A DNA stretch of 36,721 bases from a virus (IMGVR_UViG_3300022689_000171:1-36721); one strand, 5' to 3'. Positions 21,788 through 29,532 are shown, numbered from the stretch's first letter. The notes: a model not told the origin generated them from the sequence alone. A program made the numbers and translations.

Positions 21788-22759
21788 ATGAAAGCATTAA
21801 CTACCTTTGCGGCAGCATTGGCTCTTGCCGCAGCGCCAGCATTTGCACGTGATAACGTTCAAATATCTGGTTCATCAACAGTTTTACCTTATGCCAGCAT
21901 TGTGGCAGAAGCATTTGGAGCAAATACAGATTTCCCTACACCAGTAGTAGAAGGCGGAGGCAGCTCAGCTGGCCTCAAGCGTTTCTGTGAAGGTGTTGGG
22001 ATCAACACAATTGATATCGCTAATGCAAGCCGCGCAATCCGCGATAACGAAATCACAGCATGTGCAGAGAACGGTGTAACTGATATCGTCGAAGTGCGCA
22101 TCGGTTATGACGGTATTGTGTTTGCTACAGAGGCAGACACATTTGACTTTGAACTAACGCAAAAAGACGTCTATCTCGCGCTGGTCAACGGTTCAACTGC
22201 AACCACATGGAAAGATGTCAATCCAGCGTTTCCTGAACAAGAAATCTTGGTGTTTGTGCCTGGAACAAAGCACGGAACACGTGAAGTGTTTGAAGAAAAG
22301 GTCATGCTTGTTGGTTGTGAAATGGTTCACGGCGCGCCCGCGGACGATGCAGCCGAAGACGCTTGTATGGACCTGCGCACAGACGGTCGTTCGGTTGATA
22401 TCGACGGCGACTACACCGAGACACTGTCTCGTATTGACAGCAACCCAGGCAGCATGGGTGTATTTGGTCTTAGCTTCTACGAAAATAATACTGACAAGCT
22501 TCAGGTTGCTACCATGGCAGGCATTACTCCTAGCCAAGACACGATCGCCACTGGCGAGTATCCTGTTAGTCGCCCACTTTTCTTCTACATCAAGGCAGCA
22601 CATGTTGGCGTGATCCCAGGACTAAAAGAGTATGCTGAATTCTTTGTCAGCGATCCAGTCGCAGGGGCGGGCGGGCCGCTCAGTAATTACGGCCTAACAC
22701 CTGACCCAGCACTTGCTGAAACACAGGAACGAGTTCGTAACTTGGAAACAATGCAATAA
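21788..22759 (+). CDS. pstS: Periplasmic phosphate-binding protein PstS
   Basis: A 323-residue high-affinity phosphate-binding protein. A Sec signal peptide (MKALTTFAAALALAAAPAFA, cut expected after residue 20) is followed by the PstS motifs VQISGSSTVLPYAS (about 24-37), VEGGGSSAGLKRFCEG (about 54-69) and SNPGSMGVFGLSFYEN. The mature protein keeps several cysteines, typical of periplasmic forms. It is a host-derived metabolic gene that marine phages carry to sustain phosphate uptake for DNA synthesis; it would work with the host PstCAB transporter. The leader has the alanine-rich proteobacterial style. A strong terminator ends the gene. Confidence 0.93.
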   Translation: MKALTTFAAALALAAAPAFARDNVQISGSSTVLPYASIVAEAFGANTDFPTPVVEGGGSSAGLKRFCEGVGINTIDIANASRAIRDNEITACAENGVTDIVEVRIGYDGIVFATEADTFDFELTQKDVYLALVNGSTATTWKDVNPAFPEQEILVFVPGTKHGTREVFEEKVMLVGCEMVHGAPADDAAEDACMDLRTDGRSVDIDGDYTETLSRIDSNPGSMGVFGLSFYENNTDKLQVATMAGITPSQDTIATGEYPVSRPLFFYIKAAHVGVIPGLKEYAEFFVSDPVAGAGGPLSNYGLTPDPALAETQERVRNLETMQ

Positions 22760-22776
22760 AGCATTGACAACATCTC

Positions 22777-22808
22777 AAAATCCTGCATACAAATGTATGC
22801 AGGATTTT
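22777..22808 (+). terminator. Intrinsic terminator after pstS
   Basis: A perfect 14-base stem (AAAATCCTGCATAC against GTATGCAGGATTTT) with an AAAT loop, ending in TTTTTC. It works best on the + strand and isolates pstS from the RNase H promoter downstream. Confidence 0.9.
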
Positions 22809-22830
22809 TCACATCAAAGAAAGGGATCGA

Positions 22831-22843
22831 CTCTTGTCAAGAG
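22831..22843. other. 13-base palindrome upstream of the RNase H promoter
   Basis: CTCTTGTCAAGAG is symmetrical around its central T and lies 31 bases before the -35 box at 22875, in a gap of about 150 bases otherwise without genes. It may be an operator or activator site; no regulator is known. Confidence 0.35.
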
Positions 22844-22874
22844 CTGTTATTAATGAAAAAGATAGTTGATTCAG

Positions 22875-22903
22875 TTGACATCGAAACATAGGTAAATTAT
22901 AAT
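22875..22903 (+). promoter_or_regulatory. Perfect-consensus sigma-70 promoter for RNase H
   Basis: TTGACA (22875-22880), exactly 17 bases, TATAAT (22898-22903). The ATG of the gene begins 7 bases after the -10 box, so the transcript would have no or almost no leader. Confidence 0.9.
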
Positions 22904-22909
22904 AAATTC

Positions 22910-23911
22910 ATGACATATATTCTTGTAGACGCCGCCAACATGTTTTTCCGCGCCCGCCACGTAGTGCGCGGTGACGACATTGAAACCAAGATTGGCATGG
23001 CCATGCATATCATTTTTTCCTCGGTGAACAAAGCATGGCGCGATTTCGGCGGCACTCACGTGGTTTTTGCCTTCGAAGGTCGTAGCTGGCGAAAAGACTT
23101 TTATGCGCCTTATAAGGCTCAACGACGTGAAGCTCGCAAAGACTTGACTCCAGCACAAATTGAAGAAGATCAAGCTTTCTTTGAAGCGTTCGACCAATTC
23201 AAAGAGTTCTTGCATGAAAAGACCAATGTTACTGTTCTGCAAGCACAAGGCTGTGAAGCCGACGACTTTATTGCGCGTTGGATCCAGACACATCCTGACG
23301 ACGATCATGTTATTGTTAGCAGCGACAGTGACTTCTATCAGCTGATCAGTAGCAACGTATCACAATACAACGGCATTACCAGCGAGCACATCACGTTGGA
23401 CGGCATTTTCAACGTCAAAGGCAAGCCAGTCGTTGACAAGGCGACTGGTGATCAGAAGCATATTGGTGATCCTGAGTGGTTGCTATTTGAGAAATGTATT
23501 CGTGGCGACACTAGTGACAACATCTTCTCAGCATATCCTGGTGTCCGCAAAAAAGGCACCAAAAACAAGGTTGGTATGCAAGAAGCATTTGCTGACCGCA
23601 ATGGCATGGGGTTTGATTGGAACAACTTTATGTTGCAGCGTTGGGTCGATCACGAGGGTAAAGAACACCTTGTGCGTGACGACTATCTACGCAATGTTCA
23701 ACTCATTGATCTCACCGCACAGCCTGACGAGATCAAGGCTGTGCTAGACGCCACTATTGTTGAGGCTGTTCAAGCCGAACACAAGAGACAGGTTGGAATA
23801 CATTTTATGCGATTTTGCGGACAGAACAATCTTGTCCGCGTCGGCCAGCAAGCCGATGATCACGCAAGATATTTGTCTGCATCATACACCCAAAGAGCGG
23901 ACCAAAAATAA
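22910..23911 (+). CDS. rnh: T4 Rnh-like RNase H / 5'-3' exonuclease
   Basis: A 333-residue FEN-family flap/5' nuclease like T4 RNase H, which removes RNA primers during lagging-strand synthesis. Metal-binding residues follow the family order: D7 (ILVDAAN), an FEG at 55-57 where FDG is common, EADD at 116-119, SSDSD at 137-141, and RGDTSDN at 198-204. D7 is essential in the family, so translation must begin at ATG 22910 even though no ribosome site precedes it; the promoter lies directly upstream. It is slightly longer than T4 Rnh (305). Confidence 0.88.
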   Translation: MTYILVDAANMFFRARHVVRGDDIETKIGMAMHIIFSSVNKAWRDFGGTHVVFAFEGRSWRKDFYAPYKAQRREARKDLTPAQIEEDQAFFEAFDQFKEFLHEKTNVTVLQAQGCEADDFIARWIQTHPDDDHVIVSSDSDFYQLISSNVSQYNGITSEHITLDGIFNVKGKPVVDKATGDQKHIGDPEWLLFEKCIRGDTSDNIFSAYPGVRKKGTKNKVGMQEAFADRNGMGFDWNNFMLQRWVDHEGKEHLVRDDYLRNVQLIDLTAQPDEIKAVLDATIVEAVQAEHKRQVGIHFMRFCGQNNLVRVGQQADDHARYLSASYTQRADQK

Positions 23912-23938
23912 TCTTTGAGAGGCATAGGACAATTTGAT

Positions 23939-24421
23939 ATGCCAAAAAAGCTGAAGGCAGTTGAAGTCATCCCAGACAAGCTGTGGATCACCTACGATGA
24001 TAAGGGATCAAAAACTGGGACGATGAAAATCAGTCGCGATGAAGGGGTTTACTTTCACTATTTCAGTGATGGACGAGTGAGCCGTACCTATCAAATTGCT
24101 GAAATCGAAAAACTGTTCGAATTTGAGAAGAAAGCTGAACTCAGTAGTTGGCATCAGAAACATGTATTTGGCTATCCAGTGCCCAAGATCGAAACATTCA
24201 AGACGCAGGAGCGTGACAACCTTCCCTGCTTCACCAAGACGCCCAAAAGCAAAATTTATTTTGCCGCAGGATATTATGGTATCAATTTTGACAACGGCGG
24301 CTGGATGGATTCATTTTGCCCTAAACTATCTACCTTACGAAAATATGAATTTGTAGGCCCCTTCAAAACCATCACGGACGCACAAATCGTAGTCAAAAGA
24401 AAACAGCGCAACTATGAATAA
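23939..24421 (+). CDS. Phage protein of unknown function
   Basis: A 160-residue product from ATG 23939 with AGGA about 10 bases upstream; an in-frame TTG at 23915 is less likely. Strand-rich N-terminal half (VIPDKLWITYDDKGSKTG), then FGYPVPKIETF and a C-terminal YYGINFDNGGWMDSF. No known motif. It follows RNase H by 27 bases. Confidence 0.65.
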   Translation: MPKKLKAVEVIPDKLWITYDDKGSKTGTMKISRDEGVYFHYFSDGRVSRTYQIAEIEKLFEFEKKAELSSWHQKHVFGYPVPKIETFKTQERDNLPCFTKTPKSKIYFAAGYYGINFDNGGWMDSFCPKLSTLRKYEFVGPFKTITDAQIVVKRKQRNYE

Positions 24422-24435
24422 GTCTTCATTTTAGC

Positions 24436-24441
24436 TAAATA
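24436..24441 (+). promoter_or_regulatory. Late-promoter-like TAAATA in an inverted repeat
   Basis: TAAATA lies in TAGCTAAATATTTAAAGCTA, a near-perfect inverted repeat (24432-24451), 30 bases before ATG 24471. It fits the TAAATA series described for 2302. Confidence 0.3.
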
Positions 24442-24470
24442 TTTAAAGCTAGAGTTAAAGGAGACTATAA

Positions 24471-24791
24471 ATGGCGCGCCCCAAGCCTACGGTTTTGCTG
24501 GAGCACACAGATCAAAACTTCCGCAGCGAGCAGGTTCTTGCAGCTGATGCAATTTATGCAGTGTTCTATGAAAACTCTCCCGTAAATCTCAAAAGCTTTA
24601 ATAGCCTATTAGATACTACTGGTGCCAAATATAAAAAGACCAGTTTTAGCAATGAAGCGCATTGTGTCAACTTGGCTCAACGTTTGAATGAACAATTTAA
24701 AACAGACCAGTTTACGGTGGTTAAATTTACCAAAGATTCCAGTTACGAAGTCACATACAAAAAAGGTGGTATACCTTATAAGAAAGATTGA
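24471..24791 (+). CDS. Small protein of unknown function
   Basis: A 106-residue product, AAAGGAG about 9 bases before the ATG. Mixed helix/strand; ends in a beta pair FTVVKFTKDSSYEVTYKK. No family recognised, though the size and style are common among T4-like marine phage proteins of unknown role. Confidence 0.65.
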   Translation: MARPKPTVLLEHTDQNFRSEQVLAADAIYAVFYENSPVNLKSFNSLLDTTGAKYKKTSFSNEAHCVNLAQRLNEQFKTDQFTVVKFTKDSSYEVTYKKGGIPYKKD

Positions 24792-24829
24792 GCATGAAGT
24801 TCAACATCGAAAATTCACGGCAATAAGAG

Positions 24830-25207
24830 TTGACAACAGCACAGGAACAAAAGAAAAAATTGACCGCAGAGATCACGACATGGTTAAATGATGAGCTGTC
24901 GTCTACACAAAACGACCTCATCAAAAATACTTTTGGTTTGCATAACTACAAGATAACTGACTATTTTTATAATCAAGACAGTTTGCGTCTTCGCAGTGCA
25001 GGTTACCACTTGCTCAAAAATTATTTCGATTGCGAAGAGTTTACCCATGATAGAAATTTCTACACCGGCGAAATACTGACTCTCAGTCAAAATCTAACTG
25101 CGCCGTTTTACATCAATCGCAACAAAATTACTTTATTCCACCATGAGCATATTGTGATGTGTAAAATGCTTGGCAGCGTAACGCTTTGGCTGAATAATTT
25201 TCATTGA
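24830..25207 (+). CDS. Phage protein of unknown function
   Basis: A 125-residue product starting at TTG 24830, the only start codon after the in-frame TAA at 24824; AATAAGAG upstream is a weak ribosome site. Its last third (ITLFHHEHIVMCKML) resembles the ends of the products at 27450 (VSFYKGEHLVMFKLL) and 27856 (VIFYKDEDLVLFKI), so it may be a distant third paralogue. Function unknown. Confidence 0.5.
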   Translation: MTTAQEQKKKLTAEITTWLNDELSSTQNDLIKNTFGLHNYKITDYFYNQDSLRLRSAGYHLLKNYFDCEEFTHDRNFYTGEILTLSQNLTAPFYINRNKITLFHHEHIVMCKMLGSVTLWLNNFH

Positions 25208-25232
25208 CTGATCCCAATGATCTGCTTATATT
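25204..25232 (+). promoter_or_regulatory. Sigma-70-type promoter
   Basis: TTGACT (25204-25209, overlapping the previous stop), 17 bases, TATATT (25227-25232). It drives the short gene at 25283. A TAAATA follows at 25238. Confidence 0.8.
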
Positions 25233-25239
25233 GCTACTA

Positions 25240-25264
25240 AATAGCAGCATGCCAATAGCAGCAT
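25240..25264 (+). repeat. 11-base tandem direct repeat in a leader
   Basis: AATAGCAGCAT (25240-25250), 3 bases, AATAGCAGCAT again (25254-25264), between promoter and ribosome site. It may be a slippage duplication or a paired binding site. Confidence 0.7.
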
Positions 25265-25282
25265 CGCAGTAGGAGAAGCAAG

Positions 25283-25456
25283 ATGAGCGCAGAAACCACC
25301 TTCGAAACCTTTGCAAAGGGGCTGATTCCATCACAAAAGCGTATTGATCCTGAAACTCTTCGCAAAGCACAGGACTGGTATAAAGGTTTTGCCGGAGCCC
25401 ATGCAACACCGATGAACGATCGTGATCTAGTGGAAATTTATCAAGAACTTTGTTAA
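25283..25456 (+). CDS. Very small protein of unknown function
   Basis: A 57-residue product (MSAETTFETFAKGLIPSQK at the start), with AGGAG 8 bases before the ATG, a strong promoter and a perfect hairpin behind it, so it is a complete single-gene transcription unit. Helical, with an aromatic centre (DWYKGFAGAH). The full set of signals argues that it is real despite its size. Confidence 0.7.
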   Translation: MSAETTFETFAKGLIPSQKRIDPETLRKAQDWYKGFAGAHATPMNDRDLVEIYQELC

Positions 25457-25472
25457 CCCGCTGGGATATAAC

Positions 25473-25507
25473 AATAAGAAGGTCGCCTTTTTGGCGACCT
25501 TCTTATT
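25473..25507 (+). terminator. Perfect 15-base hairpin, terminator-like
   Basis: AATAAGAAGGTCGCC pairs perfectly with GGCGACCTTCTTATT around a TTTTT loop. There is no T-run after the stem, so termination may be less efficient or need a factor. The right arm shares two bases with the next -35 box. Confidence 0.75.
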
Positions 25508-25534
25508 GACAAACCAAGGCATCTTGCATATATT
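25506..25534 (+). promoter_or_regulatory. Sigma-70-type promoter fused to the terminator hairpin
   Basis: TTGACA (25506-25511), 17 bases, TATATT (25529-25534). The first two bases of the -35 box are the last two of the hairpin. Confidence 0.85.
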
Positions 25535-25558
25535 AGTATTGTAACAACGGAGATGGAC

Positions 25559-25747
25559 ATGACAAAGGCAGATACAGAAGTTTTTGGCGCAGACACTATC
25601 GTTTACTGCAAAAGTCACATGTGTGCCCATCACACCGGATGGTGCACTGTCTCGCCTGATGACAAAATTGCCCTTTCTGCGACTGATCTTGACTCCGCTA
25701 GGGAAGAATGTCGTATCCGTGATTTTGAGTTGTTCGAAGACTTCTGA
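25559..25747 (+). CDS. Small Cys/His-rich protein
   Basis: A 62-residue product from ATG 25559; GGAG is 6 bases upstream, whereas the ATG at 25553 touches it. The segment YCKSHMCAHHTGWC (18-31) offers three Cys and three His, a possible zinc site, with one more Cys near 52. Acidic C-terminus (DFELFEDF). No family recognised. Confidence 0.6.
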   Translation: MTKADTEVFGADTIVYCKSHMCAHHTGWCTVSPDDKIALSATDLDSAREECRIRDFELFEDF

Positions 25748-25804
25748 GTTACATCACCAATGGCCCACTGGTACGCACTCAAGAAAGTTTGACCGAGGTT
25801 TGTA

Positions 25805-26191
25805 ATGAAAAGATTTCCTACTTATATCGAACGCCGCGAAGCAGCTCAGGCACAAGCAATCGCAAAAGACAAGGCCAATCAAGAAAAGAAAAGACTGACT
25901 CGCCAGATGCAGGCCATTGCTTGTAGCATGGTCCCGCCGGAACCAAAAGAAGACCCTTGGAAGATCCGTGTGATGAAGGCACTCTGCAACTATCGTCTCC
26001 ACGGTAAGGACGGATGGGATATTTTGCGCTTTGCAAAGCAAGGCCGAATAGAAATCGACGCCGCCGCATTTGGGTTTCTTATGTCTGACTGGTATCCTAG
26101 AAACCCAGATTACATCATTCTTCGTCTTGCAAAAATGGGCAAATTGTCCTATAAGATGACTGACGAGAAAAAACTCGCCCAACTGCAATAA
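25805..26191 (+). CDS. Phage protein of unknown function
   Basis: A 128-residue product. A long charged N-terminal helix rich in Ala, Gln and Lys (about 5-40) leads to a C-terminal helical domain with WDILRFAKQGRIEIDAAAFG. No family recognised. The 57 bases before it hold no clear promoter, so it is probably read from 25506. Confidence 0.6.
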   Translation: MKRFPTYIERREAAQAQAIAKDKANQEKKRLTRQMQAIACSMVPPEPKEDPWKIRVMKALCNYRLHGKDGWDILRFAKQGRIEIDAAAFGFLMSDWYPRNPDYIILRLAKMGKLSYKMTDEKKLAQLQ

Positions 26192-26196
26192 AGCGG

Positions 26197-26225
26197 TTGA
26201 CATTACCCGTGCTTTCACTTAGAGT
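26197..26225 (+). promoter_or_regulatory. Sigma-70-type promoter for the MoxR gene
   Basis: TTGACA (26197-26202), 17 bases, TAGAGT (26220-26225). TAGGAG precedes ATG 26263. Confidence 0.7.
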
Positions 26226-26262
26226 GGAAACATAGCACGACGCCACAGACTAGGAGTTAGAA

Positions 26263-27375
26263 ATGGCCACTGTTGACACACATCAAATCCGCCTCAGCGA
26301 GGCAAAAAAGTATATTGCTCACGCCAGCGTCAAGCGCAAGCGTCCTGTCATGCTTTGGGGGCCGCCGGGCGTCGGCAAATCCGAGGTTGTTGAGTCCATT
26401 GTGACCGATGCACAAGCTGCCGGCAAGACTGCCAAGCTTTACGACATGCGCCTCAGCATGTGTGAACCCACTGACATCATGGGTATCCCCTTCTTCAATT
26501 CCGAATCCACTACGATGGCCTGGGCGCCCCCGTCGCTTCTTCCCAAAGCCAGCGACGCTGAAGACTATGACCTGGTCATTCTGTTTCTTGACGAACTCAA
26601 CGGCGCAGCGCCGGCTGTGCAAGCCGCTGCATACCAGCTGATCCTCAACCGCCGTGTCGGTGAGTATGAACTTCCTGACAACGTGGCTGTGGTTGCTGCT
26701 GGTAACCGCGAGACCGACAAGGGCGTTACCTACCGTATGCCCAAGCCGCTTGCCAACCGCTTCATTCACTTTGAAGTTAAGGTGCACTTCGAAGATTGGC
26801 AAGAGTGGGCGATTTCGAACGGCGTGATTGCTGACGTTGTTGGATACCTCACTGCCAAGAAAAACGATCTCTTCAAGTTCGATCCCAAGAGCCCTGATCA
26901 TTCCTTCCCGACCCCGCGTTCCTGGACCTTTGTGTCCGAGATCCTGCAGGACTCGGATGGATTCACTGAGGGTGAGCTGACCGATATGATTATCGGCACT
27001 ATCGGCCAAGGCACTGCGCTCAGCTTTGCTGCCCACCGCAAGACTGCTGCGCTCTTGCCAGATCCTACGTTGATCCTCAAGGGAAAAGTCACTGAGCTCA
27101 AGACCAAAGAGATCAGTGCCATGTTTTCGCTTGCTACCAGCCTGGCCTACGAGCTCAAGGCATTCAACGAAGAAATCGGGCGTTCCATTGAACAAGACGA
27201 AATGAACCAGTATATCAACAATGCAATCGGCTTCTGGATGGAGCACTTTGAGCCTGAAATGATCGTTATGTCGTTCCGTATGCTTGCGAAGTATGGCATC
27301 AAGATTGCCTTTAAGGAACTTTCCAATTGGCAGGTTTTCTACAAGCGTTACGGCGACTTGGTTGTGTCTGCGTAA
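26263..27375 (+). CDS. MoxR-type AAA+ ATPase
   Basis: A 370-residue AAA+ ATPase of the MoxR/CobS-like branch. Walker A GPPGVGKS at 33-40, Walker B VILFLDE at 105-111, sensor-1 AAGNRETD near 145-152, and NRFIHFEV near 167 in the sensor-2/arginine region. MoxR proteins act as chaperones that remodel partners together with a VWA-domain protein; that partner is encoded 0.8 kb downstream. A strong promoter and a hairpin frame the gene as one unit. In T4-like phages such ATPases are often labelled CobS; no cobalt-chelatase function is implied. Confidence 0.87.
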   Translation: MATVDTHQIRLSEAKKYIAHASVKRKRPVMLWGPPGVGKSEVVESIVTDAQAAGKTAKLYDMRLSMCEPTDIMGIPFFNSESTTMAWAPPSLLPKASDAEDYDLVILFLDELNGAAPAVQAAAYQLILNRRVGEYELPDNVAVVAAGNRETDKGVTYRMPKPLANRFIHFEVKVHFEDWQEWAISNGVIADVVGYLTAKKNDLFKFDPKSPDHSFPTPRSWTFVSEILQDSDGFTEGELTDMIIGTIGQGTALSFAAHRKTAALLPDPTLILKGKVTELKTKEISAMFSLATSLAYELKAFNEEIGRSIEQDEMNQYINNAIGFWMEHFEPEMIVMSFRMLAKYGIKIAFKELSNWQVFYKRYGDLVVSA

Positions 27376-27391
27376 AGGACTAGGCCCTTAC

Positions 27392-27424
27392 AGAATAGGC
27401 CGGGCAAATTGCCCGGCCTATTCT
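27392..27424 (+). terminator. Perfect 14-base hairpin after the MoxR gene
   Basis: AGAATAGGCCGGGC pairs with GCCCGGCCTATTCT around AAATT. There is no T-run afterwards, like the hairpin at 25473. GC-rich and strong; a terminator or RNA-stability element. Confidence 0.75.
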
Positions 27425-27449
27425 ATAGACGCATCAAACGGATAGATTT

Positions 27450-27863
27450 TTGTCTAACCAACCACCGACAACAAAAAATATTAGACTGGTTATATGGGAA
27501 CGTATGTTCCCTGGCTGTGGCAAAGAGTTTGATGAAATCTTTGGAACACAGTTACCTGAGGTGCGGCAGGTTGCTCGGTGGAAGAACAAATGGATGGAAA
27601 CTACTCCGTATCAGTTTGTAATAAATAATAAAATCGATACGACACTTTCGAATTACAGCCTTAAAAAACGCATAAATGACGTCTGCAACAAAGCAGGCAT
27701 CCATCCTTACTTTTGGGAATTCAGAGAGCGACATAAAACTCAGAAACATACCGACGGTGTATTTGATGATCTTGGTTACGAAGTTATCACCCTGCAACCT
27801 CTTGTTTCTTTCTACAAAGGTGAACATCTTGTGATGTTCAAATTATTGTGTGGATATGACTAA
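27450..27863 (+). CDS. Small phage protein, tandem paralogue A
   Basis: A 137-residue product apparently starting at TTG 27450 (an ATG comes only at 27504). It is clearly related to the next gene: FDEIFGT, then RWKNKW, then IHPYFWEF and a final FYKGEHLVMFKLL match EIFGT, RWKTSW, IDPLFYQF and FYKDEDLVLFKI there. The pair lies between the MoxR and VWA genes, so it may be part of that system. Family and function unknown. Confidence 0.65.
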   Translation: MSNQPPTTKNIRLVIWERMFPGCGKEFDEIFGTQLPEVRQVARWKNKWMETTPYQFVINNKIDTTLSNYSLKKRINDVCNKAGIHPYFWEFRERHKTQKHTDGVFDDLGYEVITLQPLVSFYKGEHLVMFKLLCGYD

Positions 27864-28131
27864 ACAACCAAGCAAAGAGGCACTTGTTGAAATATTCGGA
27901 ACTCCGAAAGCCTCTCGCGCGGCCATCCATCGATGGAAAACATCATGGCGTCACGAGCGGCCGCACATTGAAATCAACAGCTTCGTTCATACGATCAGAA
28001 TAATCAACGATTTTGATATTGACCCGTTGTTCTACCAATTCTATACCCGCACAGGTGTTGTAAATAAATTTTACGTAATATTCTACAAGGATGAGGATCT
28101 GGTTTTATTTAAAATCAATTATCAAGAATAA
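27856..28131 (+). CDS. Small phage protein, tandem paralogue B
   Basis: A 91-residue product from ATG 27856 (GTG 27850 also possible), overlapping paralogue A by 8 bases. It shares A's order of motifs with the N-terminal 25 residues and a central loop removed. The helix-turn-helix-like front (SKEALVEIFGTPKASRAAIHRW) is suggestive of DNA or RNA binding in both paralogues; this is an inference. Confidence 0.65.
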   Translation: MTKQPSKEALVEIFGTPKASRAAIHRWKTSWRHERPHIEINSFVHTIRIINDFDIDPLFYQFYTRTGVVNKFYVIFYKDEDLVLFKINYQE

Positions 28132-28132
28132 T

Positions 28133-28161
28133 TTGACTTTTGACTGATGCTGCTATATATT
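28133..28161 (+). promoter_or_regulatory. Sigma-70-type promoter for the VWA gene
   Basis: TTGACT (28133-28138), 17 bases, TATATT (28156-28161). AAAGG then lies 7 bases before ATG 28189. Confidence 0.8.
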
Positions 28162-28188
28162 AAAACTGAACTTAATAAAGGCATGGAC

Positions 28189-29511
28189 ATGACGCAGAAA
28201 GCTAACGAAGACATCAAAAAGCATGCCGGCAAGGCATACATGACCAAAGAGATTACCAACGATCTCGCTGGCGAGGCCAAGACGTGCCTCATCAAGGCAC
28301 GTATGCGGCTGCTTTTCAAACACCCGTTTTTCGGCCAGCTCGCCTTACGCCTTGAGCTTGTTGAGGCGAACCGCAGCTGGTGCCCGACCGCTGCCACTGA
28401 CGGGCGCAAATTCTATTACAACCCTGCGTTCATCACCGAACTTGATGACAAGGAGAACGTGTTTCTCGTTGCACACGAACTTGGTCACTGCATCTACGAA
28501 CACTTTATACGACGTAGTGGCCGCGATCCCAAACTTTGGAATATCGCTGGTGACTACATCATCAACAACACCCTCGAAAACGAAATTGTCAAAAACGGTG
28601 ATTACGCTCGTGTAATCACCTACGTCAAGCCATATCTCAATCACAAATATGACGGCTGGACCACAGAGGAGGTTTACGATGACCTCATGGAACAGCAAGA
28701 GAATGGCGGCAAGCCTGAAGATGAAGGCGAGCTGATTGACGTCCACATCGACCCCAATGGCTCTGCTGGTGGCGATGATGGCGACGGGGAAGGTGTTGAG
28801 GTGCAGGGCCGTGGCGCAGGCATGCCCGACCCTCTTAGCGAAGAAGAGCAGAAGCAACTTCAAAACGAAATGAAGGATGCTCTTATTCAGGCGGCTGCGG
28901 CTGTTGGTGCTGGCGGCGTGCCGGGTGATATGAAGCGTATGATCAAGGATCTGCTCGAGCCTCAGATGGACTGGAGAGAAATTATCCGCGCCCAGATTGA
29001 AAGCTCGCTCAAGAGCAACTTCACCTTCCTTCGGCCTAACCGGAAGGGTTGGCACACGACCGCCATCTTGCCAGGAATGGATCGCGATGTGATGATTGAC
29101 ATTGCACTCTGCATTGACACTTCTGGTTCGATTAGTCAGCAAATGCTCACCGAGTTTGTGAGTGAAATTGCCGGCATCATGGACCAATACGACCAGTATC
29201 GCCTGCGTATTTGGCAGTTCGATACTCGTGTCTATGGCTATGATGAGTTCACAAGCGACGATGGACGTGACATCTGTGAATACCAAATTACCGGGGGCGG
29301 TGGCACTGACTTCATGGTTAACTGGGCCTACATGGAAGAGAACGAAATTATGCCTGACCAGTTCATTGTATTTACGGATGGCATGCCTTACGGCAGTTGG
29401 GGCAATCCAGACTATTGCGACACAGTTTTTCTGATTCACACCGTTTATGGCCGGCCTGAGGCGCCGTTCGGACAGTCGGTTTATTACGAGAGTAAAGGCC
29501 AGGCGCGATAA
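28189..29511 (+). CDS. VWA-domain protein with metallopeptidase-like motif (DUF2201 type)
   Basis: A 440-residue protein. ATG 28189 has the best ribosome-site distance. The N-terminal part carries VAHELGHCIYEHF with H96-E97-x2-H100, a zinc-peptidase HExxH signature. The middle (about 170-230) is acidic, Gly-rich and probably disordered, and the C-terminal part is a von Willebrand factor A domain with MIDAS motif DTSGS (310-314) and a later FTDGMP Asp. This is the layout of the bacterial VWA-like metallopeptidase family (DUF2201), which pairs with MoxR ATPases. Together with the MoxR gene upstream it forms an ATPase/VWA module; its substrate is unknown. Confidence 0.85.
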   Translation: MTQKANEDIKKHAGKAYMTKEITNDLAGEAKTCLIKARMRLLFKHPFFGQLALRLELVEANRSWCPTAATDGRKFYYNPAFITELDDKENVFLVAHELGHCIYEHFIRRSGRDPKLWNIAGDYIINNTLENEIVKNGDYARVITYVKPYLNHKYDGWTTEEVYDDLMEQQENGGKPEDEGELIDVHIDPNGSAGGDDGDGEGVEVQGRGAGMPDPLSEEEQKQLQNEMKDALIQAAAAVGAGGVPGDMKRMIKDLLEPQMDWREIIRAQIESSLKSNFTFLRPNRKGWHTTAILPGMDRDVMIDIALCIDTSGSISQQMLTEFVSEIAGIMDQYDQYRLRIWQFDTRVYGYDEFTSDDGRDICEYQITGGGGTDFMVNWAYMEENEIMPDQFIVFTDGMPYGSWGNPDYCDTVFLIHTVYGRPEAPFGQSVYYESKGQAR

Positions 29512-29532
29512 AAGGACAAAGGAAACAGTTAC

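Noticed and set aside
22764-22792. Promoter from TTGACA at 22764
   Set aside because: The -10 position reads ATACAA and lies within the terminator stem.
22809-22874. A tRNA or small RNA gene in the longest gene-free gap
   Set aside because: No cloverleaf, anticodon arm or TTCGA loop; only a 13-base palindrome and AT-rich sequence.
25240-25264. Start of a CRISPR array
   Set aside because: Only two 11-base units with a 3-base gap; no spacer-length spacing and no further copies.
26257-27246. 329-residue open frame antisense to the MoxR gene
   Set aside because: The + strand MoxR frame has full AAA+ motifs, a promoter and a ribosome site; the antisense frame has no motifs or start signals and mirrors codon bias.
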